Assembly: GCA_963922335.1 (NCBI GenBank) | Contig: CAWUIB010000001.1 | Coordinates: 62,001-126,000, forward strand | Reading direction: 5' to 3' | Origin: CALBPI01 sp963922335 | GTDB lineage: Bacteria > Pseudomonadota > Gammaproteobacteria > Steroidobacterales > Woeseiaceae | DNA: 64,000 nt | Shown here: positions 24,511-33,113 of the stretch, in pieces | Numbering within the stretch: position 1 is the first letter of the stretch | Layout of the letters: every line of letters begins with the position of its first letter | Made by a program: the position numbers and the translations under genes | Notes under the pieces: generated by a model | Told to the model about the DNA's origin: nothing | The model's input: only the letters and a program-made list of their open reading frames with translations | Databases searched by the model: none

Positions 24511-26712
24511 TTGAGTGAATCATCCGGGCGCAATAAGAAAGGTGGCGCCTATAAACATCCAGTCCCAGATCGTGTTCGCATTCTCGATGCGCTGGAGCAG
24601 GCCGGTCGGCCGCTCGACTTCGATCAAATCGCACATCTATTTGCCCTGAAGGGAAAACGTCAAAAACGCTCGCTCGCCGAGGCACTCTCGCGCATGCTGC
24701 GTTCCGGGCAACTCCACCTTAATCGACAGGAACAGTACTGCCTGTCCGAACGTCTTGAGATCATCAACGGTTCCGTCAGAGCGCACCGTGATGGGTTCGG
24801 ATTTCTGATTCGCGACGATGACGAAGAGGACATGTATCTCTCTCCCCGTGAAATGGCGCGGATCATGGACGGTGATCGGGTTGCCGCAAAGCTCAAGCGG
24901 CGCACGCGGCGCGGTTCTGAGGCAATGATTCTCGATATTCTCGAGCGCGCACATCAAGAGGTCGCCGGACGCTATATCAGCGAGCGCGGCATCGGACTGG
25001 TCGTGCCCGATAATCCGCGCTTGACGCAGCGTCTTCTGGTCCCTCGGGGCAAGCATGGCAAAGCGAAGCCCGGTGACGTTGTGATTGCGAAGATTCTTGA
25101 TTATCCCGATCGCGATCAGCTGGCGACAGCGAGTATTGCCCGTGTCCTCGGCGATCCGGAAAAACAAGGTATGCCGACGGATCTTGCGATTCACGCGCAT
25201 GGTATTCCGCATCGCTGGCCGCGGGCGGTGGGTGCAGAGGCGAAACAGTTCGGTGCCACGGTGCCGACACGCGCGAAGCGCGGGCGCAAGGATCTGCGTA
25301 AATTGCCTTTGGTGACCATCGATGGCGCGGACGCGCGTGACTTCGACGATGCCGTCTTTGCCAGGAAGAAGGGCTCTGGATGGCGGTTGGTTGTCGCTAT
25401 CGCCGATGTTGCGCACTACGTGACGCCGGATAGTCCTATCGACAAGGAAGCGATTAACCGTGCGACGTCGGTGTATTTCCCGGATCGGGTTGTACCGATG
25501 CTCCCGGAAGTGCTTTCGAACGGGCTTTGTTCATTGAACCCTCGCGTCGATCGACTTTGCATGGTGTGCGATATGACCGTCGATGCCAAAGGGCAGGTGA
25601 CCCGGTCAACATTCTACGATGCGGTGATGCGCTCGCACGCCAGGCTGACCTACTCGGAGGTCAAGAAATTCCTCGACGGCGAACGCAGCCACAAGGCCTT
25701 GCGAGGCGAGGTCGCCGAGAGTGTACGGACGTTGCACGACTTGTATAAGGCGTTCGCAAAACGGCGCAAGATGCGCGGTGCCATCGAGTTAGATCTACCT
25801 CAGCTTCGCATCCGAACCGATGATGATGGCGAGGTGCGAGCGATCGCGGCGACGCCACGCAACGATGCACATCGATTGATCGAGGAATGCATGATTGCCG
25901 CGAACGTTGAAGCGGCCAAGTTCATCTTGAAGAAAAAGGTACAAGCACTGTTTCGCGTCCACGCCAAACCCGATGAGGATCGGTTCGATGAATTTCGGCG
26001 ATTCATGCTGGAGCTGGGCTTCAAGGTGCCACACTCCGCTCACCCGACGCCGAAGACGCTGCGAACACTGATGTCCAAGGTGCAGGATCGGCCCGATGCG
26101 TATGCGATCAACATGGCGCTACTCAGGTCCTTCGCCCATGCTGAGTACACCCCGGACAACATCGGGCATTTTGGTCTTGCGCTAGACGCTTACGCGCACT
26201 TTACATCCCCGATTCGACGCTATCCGGATTTGCTCGTTCACCGTGCCATCCGACACATGACTTCCGGGGGCAAGGCGCGCCAGTATCGCTACGACGGTGA
26301 GGCGATGGTGAGACTCGGAAAGCTCACTTCGGAGCGAGAGCGCCGCGCCGAGGAGGCCACGCGTGAGGTGGAAGCGCTGCTGAAGTGCCAGTACATGTCA
26401 AAGCATCTCGGCGAGCGATTCCATGGACTGATCAGTGGTGTGACACACTTTGGACTGTTCGTTCAGATCGGAGATCTGCAAGTGGATGGCCTGATTCATG
26501 TGTCTTCGCTCGGGAGTGACTACTTCAAGCACGAGCCTGAACGTCAGCGACTGGTGGGGAATCGGTCGGGACAGGTTTTTCAGCTGGGCGATATGATCGA
26601 GGTAATCGTGAATCGAGTGGACATGGAATCGCGTCAGATTGATTTCGTTCTATACGATCGTGTCGAACGAACTCCATCCAAACCCAAACACAAGAAGCGG
26701 CGAGGTAGGTAG
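24511..26712 (+). CDS. rnr: Ribonuclease R
   Basis: Processive 3'-5' exoribonuclease that degrades structured RNA and acts in quality control with tmRNA. The 733-residue protein has an N-terminal winged-helix (RILDALEQAGRPLDFDQIA), cold-shock domains with DGFGFLIRDD, and the RNB catalytic domain. That domain contains TIDGADARDFDDAVFA with metal-binding aspartates, SVYFPDRVVPMLPE and HFTSPIRRYPDLLVHR. A C-terminal S1 domain (ISGVTHFGLFVQI) and a short basic tail (KPKHKKRRGR) complete it. The start is TTG after AAGGAAAA. rlmB follows with 1 bp between. Confidence 0.96.
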   Translation: MSESSGRNKKGGAYKHPVPDRVRILDALEQAGRPLDFDQIAHLFALKGKRQKRSLAEALSRMLRSGQLHLNRQEQYCLSERLEIINGSVRAHRDGFGFLIRDDDEEDMYLSPREMARIMDGDRVAAKLKRRTRRGSEAMILDILERAHQEVAGRYISERGIGLVVPDNPRLTQRLLVPRGKHGKAKPGDVVIAKILDYPDRDQLATASIARVLGDPEKQGMPTDLAIHAHGIPHRWPRAVGAEAKQFGATVPTRAKRGRKDLRKLPLVTIDGADARDFDDAVFARKKGSGWRLVVAIADVAHYVTPDSPIDKEAINRATSVYFPDRVVPMLPEVLSNGLCSLNPRVDRLCMVCDMTVDAKGQVTRSTFYDAVMRSHARLTYSEVKKFLDGERSHKALRGEVAESVRTLHDLYKAFAKRRKMRGAIELDLPQLRIRTDDDGEVRAIAATPRNDAHRLIEECMIAANVEAAKFILKKKVQALFRVHAKPDEDRFDEFRRFMLELGFKVPHSAHPTPKTLRTLMSKVQDRPDAYAINMALLRSFAHAEYTPDNIGHFGLALDAYAHFTSPIRRYPDLLVHRAIRHMTSGGKARQYRYDGEAMVRLGKLTSERERRAEEATREVEALLKCQYMSKHLGERFHGLISGVTHFGLFVQIGDLQVDGLIHVSSLGSDYFKHEPERQRLVGNRSGQVFQLGDMIEVIVNRVDMESRQIDFVLYDRVERTPSKPKHKKRRGR

Positions 26713-26713
26713 G

Positions 26714-27469
26714 GTGGCGACAGGCGGACAGTTCAGCGCGGGCATTCACGCTGTGCAGCGCCTGATACGCACACACCCGAGCAAAGTTCGGAAGATCTTT
26801 GTCGATGAGCGCAGCCGCAACGAGCGGGTGAAGGCGGTCGTTGCTGAGGCGGGTGCGCGTGGCATCCAGGTTCACCCGGTCCGCAACTTTCGCCTCGACG
26901 ACATGGCGAAGGGTACGGCCCATCAAGGCTTGGTTGCAGCGCTAAAGAATCTTGATCCCTGGGATGAGGCGCGCCTCAGGACCCAGGTAGAGCAGGCGCT
27001 GCAAGCCGGTGAAGCGCCTGTCGTGTTGGTGCTTGACGAGCTGCAGGATCCGCACAATCTTGGTGCTTGTCTGCGCACAGCCGACGCCTGCGGTGTGCTT
27101 GCTGTGGTTGTGGCTCGTGACGGTGCGGCCAGGATGACACCGGCCGTGCGCAAGGTCGCATCCGGGGGCGCCGAGTCCGTGCCACTGGTCTCAGTGCGCA
27201 ATGCCGGAAAGACCCTCGAATGGTTGCGAAGCTACGGCCTGAAAGTCATTGGCACGAGCGATGCGGCGGGTAGCGCGTATTGGGACGCCGATCTTGTCGG
27301 CCCTACGGCGATTGTGATGGGAACCGAGTCAACCGGGTTGTCCGATTCGCTCGCCCAGCGGTGCGACCATCTTGTTGCCATGCCGATGAAGGGGTTCGTC
27401 GAGAGCTTGAATGTCTCTGTGGCGACTGGACTGATGCTCTACGAGGCCCTGCGCCAACGTCGCGACTGA
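26714..27469 (+). CDS. rlmB: 23S rRNA (guanosine-2'-O-)-methyltransferase RlmB
   Basis: Methylates the ribose of G2251 in 23S rRNA (E. coli numbering). The 251-residue SpoU-family protein has an N-terminal substrate-binding domain (SAGIHAVQRLI) and the trefoil-knot methyltransferase domain. The latter has VLDELQDPHNLGACLRTADA, VMGTESTGLS and MPMKGFVESLNVSVATGL. I start at GTG 26714, 1 bp after the rnr stop; the frame is open upstream only within rnr. Confidence 0.95.
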   Translation: MATGGQFSAGIHAVQRLIRTHPSKVRKIFVDERSRNERVKAVVAEAGARGIQVHPVRNFRLDDMAKGTAHQGLVAALKNLDPWDEARLRTQVEQALQAGEAPVVLVLDELQDPHNLGACLRTADACGVLAVVVARDGAARMTPAVRKVASGGAESVPLVSVRNAGKTLEWLRSYGLKVIGTSDAAGSAYWDADLVGPTAIVMGTESTGLSDSLAQRCDHLVAMPMKGFVESLNVSVATGLMLYEALRQRRD

Positions 27470-27472
27470 CTC

Positions 27473-27502
27473 TTGCTGCGAAAGCCCCGATTCCTGTATT
27501 CT
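27473..27502 (+). promoter_or_regulatory. Possible promoter for the rpsF operon
   Basis: TTGCTG (27473-27478) and TATTCT (27497-27502) with an 18-bp spacer lie directly after rlmB. Transcription would start near the first leader hairpin. It is a moderate match by eye. Confidence 0.35.
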
Positions 27503-27508
27503 TGCCGG

Positions 27509-27597
27509 CCGGCGCGTCCAGGTGCGCCGGATTAACAATTCGGATTAACTCCTTGCCACACCAAATGGATGGGTGGCAAACCCGAAAGGAGCGTCTC
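27509..27597 (+). promoter_or_regulatory. rpsF leader with two hairpins, candidate S6:S18 autoregulatory site
   Basis: The leader has hairpin 1, CCGGCGC (27509-27515) with GCGCCGG (27524-27530). A repeat of CGGATTAAC follows (27528-27536 and 27541-27549). Hairpin 2 is TTGCCAC (27553-27559) with GTGGCAA (27573-27579), containing an inner CCA/TGG pairing. ACCCGAAAGGAG, with the ribosome-binding site, lies next to hairpin 2. In many bacteria the S6:S18 complex binds a structured leader of its own mRNA and represses it. This leader is in the right place, but I could not align it to the published consensus. Confidence 0.4.
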
Positions 27598-28071
27598 TTG
27601 AGACACTATGAGATCGTGTTTCTGGTCCACCCTGACCAGAGTGAACAGGTCCCCGGCATGCTTGAGCGATACCAGAAGCTCATCACCGACACGGGCGGTG
27701 TGATTCACCGACTCGAAGACTGGGGCCGCCGCCAGCTGGCGCATTCCATCAACAAGGTCCACAAAGCGCACTACCTGCTGCTGAACGTTGAAGCGGGTAA
27801 GGACGCGATCGAAGAGCTTCGGGCTGCATTCAAGTTTAACGATGCAGTGCTGCGCCATTTGATCATGAGCATGGACCGTGCATTCACTGATGCGTCTCCG
27901 ATGGCCAAGGCTGTTGAAGATGAGAAGGCCAAAGAGCGCGAATCGGCGCGTCGTCGCGAAGCCAAGGCTGCGGCTGAAGCCCGTGCGCGAGAAGCGAGCG
28001 AAGCGCCAGCAGAAGCTGCTGAGGCAGCGCCTGAGTCGGAAGCCACCAATAACGAAGGAGAGGCAGCATGA
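27598..28071 (+). CDS. rpsF: 30S ribosomal protein S6
   Basis: Small-subunit protein that binds S18 and the 16S rRNA central domain. The 157-residue protein starts MRHYEIVFLVHPDQSEQVPG, with RLEDWGRRQLAHSINKVHKAHY and AVLRHLIMSMD. After about residue 100 it continues as a charged, Ala/Glu-rich tail (KAKERESARRREAKAAAEAR), longer than E. coli S6. I choose the TTG at 27598 because family similarity begins there and AAGGAG sits 8 bp upstream. An ATG 33 bp earlier would add a non-conserved MDGWQTRKER extension. It overlaps rpsR by 4 bp. Confidence 0.93.
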   Translation: MRHYEIVFLVHPDQSEQVPGMLERYQKLITDTGGVIHRLEDWGRRQLAHSINKVHKAHYLLLNVEAGKDAIEELRAAFKFNDAVLRHLIMSMDRAFTDASPMAKAVEDEKAKERESARRREAKAAAEARAREASEAPAEAAEAAPESEATNNEGEAA

Positions 28072-28292
28072 GCCGTCATTCACGTCGTCGGAAGTTCTGC
28101 CGATTCACAGCAGAAGGCATTGAGCAGATTGATTACAAAGATATCAACCTGCTGAAGGGCTACATCACGGAAACCGGCAAGATCGTGCCGAGCCGCATCA
28201 CGGGCACCAAAGCGCGATACCAGCGTCAGTTGGCGACTGCGGTGAAGCGTGCTCGTTACCTCGCGTTGTTGCCGTACACGGACCAGCACTAG
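28068..28292 (+). CDS. rpsR: 30S ribosomal protein S18
   Basis: Small-subunit protein and partner of S6. The 74 residues match the family along the full length: RRRKFCRFTAEGIEQIDYKD, INLLKGYITETGKIVPSR, TGTKARYQRQLATAVKRARY and LALLPYTDQH. One cysteine (CRF) is retained near the start. The ATG overlaps the rpsF stop, typical of translational coupling. Confidence 0.98.
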   Translation: MSRHSRRRKFCRFTAEGIEQIDYKDINLLKGYITETGKIVPSRITGTKARYQRQLATAVKRARYLALLPYTDQH

Positions 28293-28308
28293 GCGATAGG
28301 GCTCGATC

Positions 28309-29193
28309 GTGAAAGACGCCGCGATCTGGATTATGAGTTCGAAGCGTCACCAGAGCATTCTGATCACGCTGATGTTCTACGTGAGCTTCGGGATTGTGAT
28401 CGCTATGGGTATTGCGACCGCGTCGGTGCTTGCCTACGGAGTGAGTGGTTCGTTGCCAGTATTGCTGAGCAGCCTGGTGATCCTCTCTGTCGCAGGGCTG
28501 GTAGGGCCAGAGGGTGGACTCGCGTTGCCAATTCAGGCGGGCGTTGCGTTTATTGCGGCCGTCGCTATGGCGATGGCACTGAAGCGCACACAGTCGCTAA
28601 CGTTTACGATCCAGTTGATCCTGCTTGTGTTTCTCGGTGGTGTGATGTTGTTCTGGATCACGGTCGATGATCCGCCGGCGTTTTGGCTGCCAGTAGTAGA
28701 ACAGGCGCTTTCGCCCATGTGGCGAACGGATCTGACCAATGAGGAAACGTTGCAGTTGTCTGCGAGCCTGAAAGAGCTATCGGCGCTGGCAACCGGGGCA
28801 TTTGCTGGAGGGTTCTGGCTGCTGTGTACAGCGGCGCTAAGCCTCGGTAATTTCCTGTGGGATGCGGGTAGCGACAACTCACGCGAGCGTTTCGGTAGAT
28901 TCTGCGATGTGAGCCTCGGCCGCGCTCTGGCGGTGTTGCTGTTGGTGCTTGCGGTGACGGTTTCGTTGATCGGCAAGCCCGGCGTATTGATGAACCTTGC
29001 GATCGCGTGCATCGCAGCGTTCAGTTTGCACGGGATCGCGTTGGCGCATTGGTGTCGGGTTCGTTGGAAGCTACCGGTGATGGTGTTGGGACCAGCCTAC
29101 ATTGTCTATCCGGTGGTCTGGCCGATTTTTTCGGTAGCAGGCTACGTAGACGCATGGTTTAATTTTTCGCAGAGAACGCCGTCGGACGGCTAA
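28309..29193 (+). CDS. DUF2232 family membrane protein
   Basis: A 294-residue protein with about eight hydrophobic helices and short loops, matching the DUF2232/YybS-like proteins that often lie between rpsR and rplI in gammaproteobacteria. The function is not established; some relatives resemble membrane components of ECF-like or spore-related systems. The GTG at 28309 gives a longer N-terminus (KDAAIWIMSSKRHQS); the ATG at 28333 is an equally good start. A low-complexity positive patch precedes the first helix. Confidence 0.75.
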   Translation: MKDAAIWIMSSKRHQSILITLMFYVSFGIVIAMGIATASVLAYGVSGSLPVLLSSLVILSVAGLVGPEGGLALPIQAGVAFIAAVAMAMALKRTQSLTFTIQLILLVFLGGVMLFWITVDDPPAFWLPVVEQALSPMWRTDLTNEETLQLSASLKELSALATGAFAGGFWLLCTAALSLGNFLWDAGSDNSRERFGRFCDVSLGRALAVLLLVLAVTVSLIGKPGVLMNLAIACIAAFSLHGIALAHWCRVRWKLPVMVLGPAYIVYPVVWPIFSVAGYVDAWFNFSQRTPSDG

Positions 29194-29235
29194 GCTGCGG
29201 TTGGATGCCCACTAGGGGCAAAGAGGCAGATAAAG

Positions 29236-29691
29236 ATGGAAGTGATTCTTCTTGAGAAAGTAGAAAACCTGGGCGGCATCGGTGACAAAGTCACTGTGAA
29301 GTCAGGTTACGGTCGCAATTTTCTGTTGCCGCAAGGCAAAGCGACACTGGCGACGCCCGCGAACCTGAAAGAGTTTGAAGCGCGTCGCGCGGAACTGGAG
29401 GCGAAAGCCGCTGAAGAACTCGCTGCCGCCCAGAAGCGTGCAGGAGAGCTCGAAGGCGCTCGTGTTGAGATTAAGGCCCTTGCAGGAACCGAAGGCAAGC
29501 TCTTCGGCTCGGTCGGTACGATGGATATTGCCGATGCGTTTACGGCGGCCGGGATGCCGATCCAGCGCTCCGAGGTTCGTCTGACCGACGAAGGCGCGTT
29601 CCGTGAATTGGGTGAGCACGAAATCGGATTGCACCTGCACGCCGACGTCGATGTGATGGCGACGGTTGTCGTCGTCGCCGACGAAGGCTAG
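29236..29691 (+). CDS. rplI: 50S ribosomal protein L9
   Basis: Large-subunit protein that binds 23S rRNA at the base of the L1 stalk. The 151-residue protein has the N-terminal domain MEVILLEKVENLGGIGDKV and GYGRNFLLPQGKA, then the long central helix (EFEARRAELEAKAAEELAAA) and the C-terminal domain with LFGSVGTMDIADAF and GEHEIGLHLHADV. Length and order are normal. dnaB follows after 8 bp. Confidence 0.98.
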   Translation: MEVILLEKVENLGGIGDKVTVKSGYGRNFLLPQGKATLATPANLKEFEARRAELEAKAAEELAAAQKRAGELEGARVEIKALAGTEGKLFGSVGTMDIADAFTAAGMPIQRSEVRLTDEGAFRELGEHEIGLHLHADVDVMATVVVVADEG

Positions 29692-29699
29692 TCAGCGTC

Positions 29700-31088
29700 T
29701 TGTCCAGCGCATTCGAGCGCGGCCTCGAAGCGGAGCGTCAGCTCCGCGTTCCACCGCATTCGATTGAAGCCGAGCAATCACTGCTCGGCGGCTTGATGCT
29801 GGACAACACCGCCTGGGACCGTGTCGCCGATGTCGTCACGGCAGACGACTTCTATCGTCCTGACCATCGGCTGATATTCACGGCGTTGGGGTTGCTTAAC
29901 GAGGATCGCCAGCCGTGCGACGTCGTCACTGTCTCCGAGTTTCTCGATAATCGAGGAGAGCTTGAGCAAGCGGGTGGCCTCGATTATCTCGCGCTCCTAG
30001 CTAACGATACGCCCTCGGCGGCCAACATCGTCGCGTATGCACGGATCCTGCGCGAGCGGTCTGTGTTGCGCTCGCTGATCACCGCGGGCAATGAGATCGC
30101 AGGCAGCGCGTTTGAGCCGGAGGGCAGAACCGCTACCGAGCTGGTCGACGAGGCCGAACGGGCGGTATTCGAAATTGCCGACAAGGGTAATCGGCGTGGC
30201 GGCTTTCAGGCGCTGCGTGATGTGTTGCCTGCGACTGTGGATCGCCTCGACCAGTTGCATCAATCCGGTGGGGATGTCACTGGCCTGCCTACCGGTTATG
30301 CCGAATTCGACAAGATGACCGCGGGCCTGCAGCCCGGCGATCTGGTCATCATCGCCGGGCGCCCCTCGATGGGTAAGACGACCTTTGCGGTCAATATTGC
30401 CGAGAACGCGGCAATTGGGTACCAGAAGCCCACCGCGATCTACAGCATGGAGATGAGCGCTGATCAGCTGGCGTTTCGCATGATCTCATCACTCGGTCGG
30501 GTCGATCAGACACACTTGCGGACCGGCAAGTTTCCCGATGAGGATTGGTCGCGGATCAACACGGCAGTACAGCTGATGTCGGAAGCGCCGATCTTCATCG
30601 ACGACACTCCCGCATTGTCGCCGACGGAAGTCCGAGCGCGGGCCCGGCGACTCAAGCGTGAACACGGGTTGGGTCTGATCGTGGTCGACTATCTCCAACT
30701 CATGCAGGTGCCAGGCAACACCGAGAACCGCACGGCGGAAATTTCCGAAATCTCGCGTGGTTTGAAAGCGCTTGCCAAAGAGCTCGAAGTTCCGGTTATT
30801 GCACTCTCGCAGCTCAACCGCAGTGTTGAGCAGCGAACCGACAAGAAACCGGTGATGTCTGATCTGCGCGAGTCAGGAGCGATCGAGCAGGACGCCGATC
30901 TGATCTGCTTTATCTATCGTGAGGAGGTCTACGATGCCGATACGCCGCGAAAAGGTGTGGCTGACATCATCATCTCCAAACAACGCAACGGCCCGACCGG
31001 TGAGTTCCCACTGACGTTCGTTGGCAAGTACACCAAGTTCGAAAACTGGGTGCCGGACAGTTACGCGCAGGACGTTCCGCAGTTCTAG
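29700..31088 (+). CDS. dnaB: Replicative DNA helicase DnaB
   Basis: Hexameric helicase that unwinds DNA at the replication fork. The 462-residue protein has the N-terminal domain (PPHSIEAEQSLLGGLMLDN) and, after a linker, the RecA-like motor with Walker A IIAGRPSMGKTTFAVNIAEN, SMEMSADQLAFRM, Walker B LIVVDYLQLM and QLNRSVEQRTDKKPVMSDLR. No intein is present. The start is TTG, 8 bp after rplI. It is co-directional with alr, as in many gammaproteobacteria. Confidence 0.97.
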   Translation: MSSAFERGLEAERQLRVPPHSIEAEQSLLGGLMLDNTAWDRVADVVTADDFYRPDHRLIFTALGLLNEDRQPCDVVTVSEFLDNRGELEQAGGLDYLALLANDTPSAANIVAYARILRERSVLRSLITAGNEIAGSAFEPEGRTATELVDEAERAVFEIADKGNRRGGFQALRDVLPATVDRLDQLHQSGGDVTGLPTGYAEFDKMTAGLQPGDLVIIAGRPSMGKTTFAVNIAENAAIGYQKPTAIYSMEMSADQLAFRMISSLGRVDQTHLRTGKFPDEDWSRINTAVQLMSEAPIFIDDTPALSPTEVRARARRLKREHGLGLIVVDYLQLMQVPGNTENRTAEISEISRGLKALAKELEVPVIALSQLNRSVEQRTDKKPVMSDLRESGAIEQDADLICFIYREEVYDADTPRKGVADIIISKQRNGPTGEFPLTFVGKYTKFENWVPDSYAQDVPQF

Positions 31089-31105
31089 TAGACGATTTAG
31101 CCGTC

Positions 31106-32200
31106 ATGGATTTCGCTGCGACCGCAATCATTGATACGGCTGCCTTGAAGCACAATTTCGAGGTGTTGCGACGTGCTTCACCGGGTTGCAAGGTCATGGC
31201 AGTCATCAAGGCGAACGCGTACGGCCATGGTTTGGTACCTGTAGCAATGGCGCTTGAGAACGCCGACAGCTTTGCCGTGGCTCGCGTCACCGAGGCTCGC
31301 GCACTTCGAGAGGCTGGCGTCCGAACGCCGATAGTCCTGCTGGAAGGGGTATTCGACGCTGCGGATCTGGAGGCGGCGTTAGCGCTTGATTGTGAGATTG
31401 TCGTTCACTGCGACCAGCAACTCGCGTTACTGGCTGCCAGTGATCGTCAGCCAGCCATACTTTGGATAAAGGTCGATAGCGGCATGAACCGACTCGGTTT
31501 TCCGCCGGATCGTTTTCCTGAGGTTGTGGCGCAAGTGAGCGCGACTTGCGCGGACGCAGAACTGCGATTGCTGAGTCATTTCGCCAGTGCTGACCTCGAT
31601 TCGAACTATCAGACCAGGGCGCAGCTGCAGACCCTAAAGCCCTTAATCGAGAGTTGGCCTGGTGGGCTGAGTCTTGCCAACTCACCGGCGGGTCTTCGTG
31701 GCTTGGCCGCCGGCGGTATCAACACTGTGGGCCAGGAGGTCTGGATTCGACCCGGCATCGGTCTTTACGGCATCACGCCGTTTGAGAGCGGTGATGCGCC
31801 GACGCATGAGCCGCTCGTTCCCGTCATGGAATTCAGTGCCAAGATCATCGCGACGCGCACGATTAGCGTTGGCGATCGCGTCGGCTATGGCGGCAGGTTT
31901 TGTGCAGACAAACCGATGCGTATCGGTATCGTCGCCGCCGGTTATGGTGATGGTTACCCGCGGATGCTACCGGACGGTGCTCCGGTCCTGATCGACGGGG
32001 TGCGCGCTGGTCTTGTCGGGCGAGTCTCTATGGATATGCTTGCTGTGGACCTCACGGATCTACCAGACTGCGGCTATGGCAGTACGGTGACGCTGTGGGG
32101 GAAAGCACTTCCGGTTGGTGAGGTTGCCAATGCCCTCGGCACGATTGGTTATGAGCTTGTGACCCGGGTCTCGGACCGGGTGACGCGCCGCTATTTGTAA
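31106..32200 (+). CDS. alr: Alanine racemase
   Basis: PLP enzyme interconverting L- and D-alanine for peptidoglycan. The 364-residue protein has the PLP lysine in VIKANAYGHGLVPVA, WIKVDSGMNRLGF, LSLANSPAG, WIRPGIGLYGITPF, and the catalytic-tyrosine region VGDRVGYGGRF. VGRVSMDMLAVDLTDL and a typical C-terminal beta domain follow. It is 17 bp after dnaB. The convergent FHA gene ends 21 bp beyond its stop. Confidence 0.97.
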   Translation: MDFAATAIIDTAALKHNFEVLRRASPGCKVMAVIKANAYGHGLVPVAMALENADSFAVARVTEARALREAGVRTPIVLLEGVFDAADLEAALALDCEIVVHCDQQLALLAASDRQPAILWIKVDSGMNRLGFPPDRFPEVVAQVSATCADAELRLLSHFASADLDSNYQTRAQLQTLKPLIESWPGGLSLANSPAGLRGLAAGGINTVGQEVWIRPGIGLYGITPFESGDAPTHEPLVPVMEFSAKIIATRTISVGDRVGYGGRFCADKPMRIGIVAAGYGDGYPRMLPDGAPVLIDGVRAGLVGRVSMDMLAVDLTDLPDCGYGSTVTLWGKALPVGEVANALGTIGYELVTRVSDRVTRRYL

Positions 32201-32221
32201 CCGGAGGCTGCGCTACAGCGA

Positions 32222-33025
32222 TTAGGTCAGGTAGAAACCCATCTTCACGCCTGCAAGCTCCAGCACGTCGTTGTCCTCGAGTTTACGAGCTTGCGCTGCA
32301 AGTTCTTCACCGTTGACGGCAGGTGCACTGCGGCCTTCCGCGCTTTCGACGTGAACGATGTAGAAGCCTTCACTGCGCCGTGTGATCGCTGCGACCTGGA
32401 TGCCCGGGCGTCCGAGGGTTGTCAGCGCTTTGCTGAGCTCGAGTTCGCGCCCGGCAAACTTGCCGGACAAAACTTGAAGCTTCGCCGTTGGCAGTGCTGA
32501 GGTCTTGGGTGGCGCACTCGTCGCGGCGGTCTCGACCGCGGCGGTCTCTGTCGCCTTGGGTGCGTCGACTGGCGCCTCGTCAGCGGTGGTTTCGCCCGCA
32601 GCTTCTTCAGCGGCGGCGTCGGCCTCTTCGGAGGCACCTTCGATCGCTTCAGCTGCTGCCTGAATCTTGGCCGAGTCCGGCTTGGTCTGCGAGATGACCA
32701 TGGTCGCCTCGAACTCTTCCTGCTCCGGATCATTGGCCTGGCTGTCGACGTAGCGCAGTTGGTGATGGCCGATGGTGATCGTGTCGCCATTTTGCAGCGC
32801 GTGCTTCTTGATCAGCTTGCCACCCACGTAGGTGCCGTTCGTGCTGTTCAAATCCTCGAGAAACGAATCGTTCAGGATGTTGATGATCAAGCAGTGGTGC
32901 CCGCTAACCGATGGGTTGTCGATGCGGACATCGTTATCCGGAAGCCGCCCGATCGTGTAGCGCTCTTTGGTCATGTTGTACTCAGCGAGCACTTGATCAC
33001 CCAGACTCAGAACCAGCCGTGCCAT
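32222..33025 (-). CDS. FHA domain protein with a second degenerate FHA-like domain
   Basis: A 267-residue cytosolic protein. The N-terminal FHA domain (about 1-95) has TIGRLPDNDV with GR at 26-27, SVSGHHC (41-45) and LNSTNGTYVGG (59-69), the phosphothreonine-binding residues. A linker of about 80 residues rich in Ala and Glu contains FEATMVIS near 105-112, a possible phosphorylatable threonine. The C-terminal part (about 182-267) resembles a second FHA fold (TTLGRPG, PAVNGEEL, DNDVLELAG) but lacks the S-x-x-H motif. It is the last gene of the kinase-phosphatase-FHA set and probably reads the kinase's output. Confidence 0.85.
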   Translation of the reverse strand: MARLVLSLGDQVLAEYNMTKERYTIGRLPDNDVRIDNPSVSGHHCLIINILNDSFLEDLNSTNGTYVGGKLIKKHALQNGDTITIGHHQLRYVDSQANDPEQEEFEATMVISQTKPDSAKIQAAAEAIEGASEEADAAAEEAAGETTADEAPVDAPKATETAAVETAATSAPPKTSALPTAKLQVLSGKFAGRELELSKALTTLGRPGIQVAAITRRSEGFYIVHVESAEGRSAPAVNGEELAAQARKLEDNDVLELAGVKMGFYLT

Positions 33026-33113
33026 ATTCGTTCCATTTCTCTTGGTTGTTATCGATCCGAGACTGCGTCGCGAATCGCTGTAATCCGTTCGTCCACCAAC
33101 ATCGCGCGGGCGA

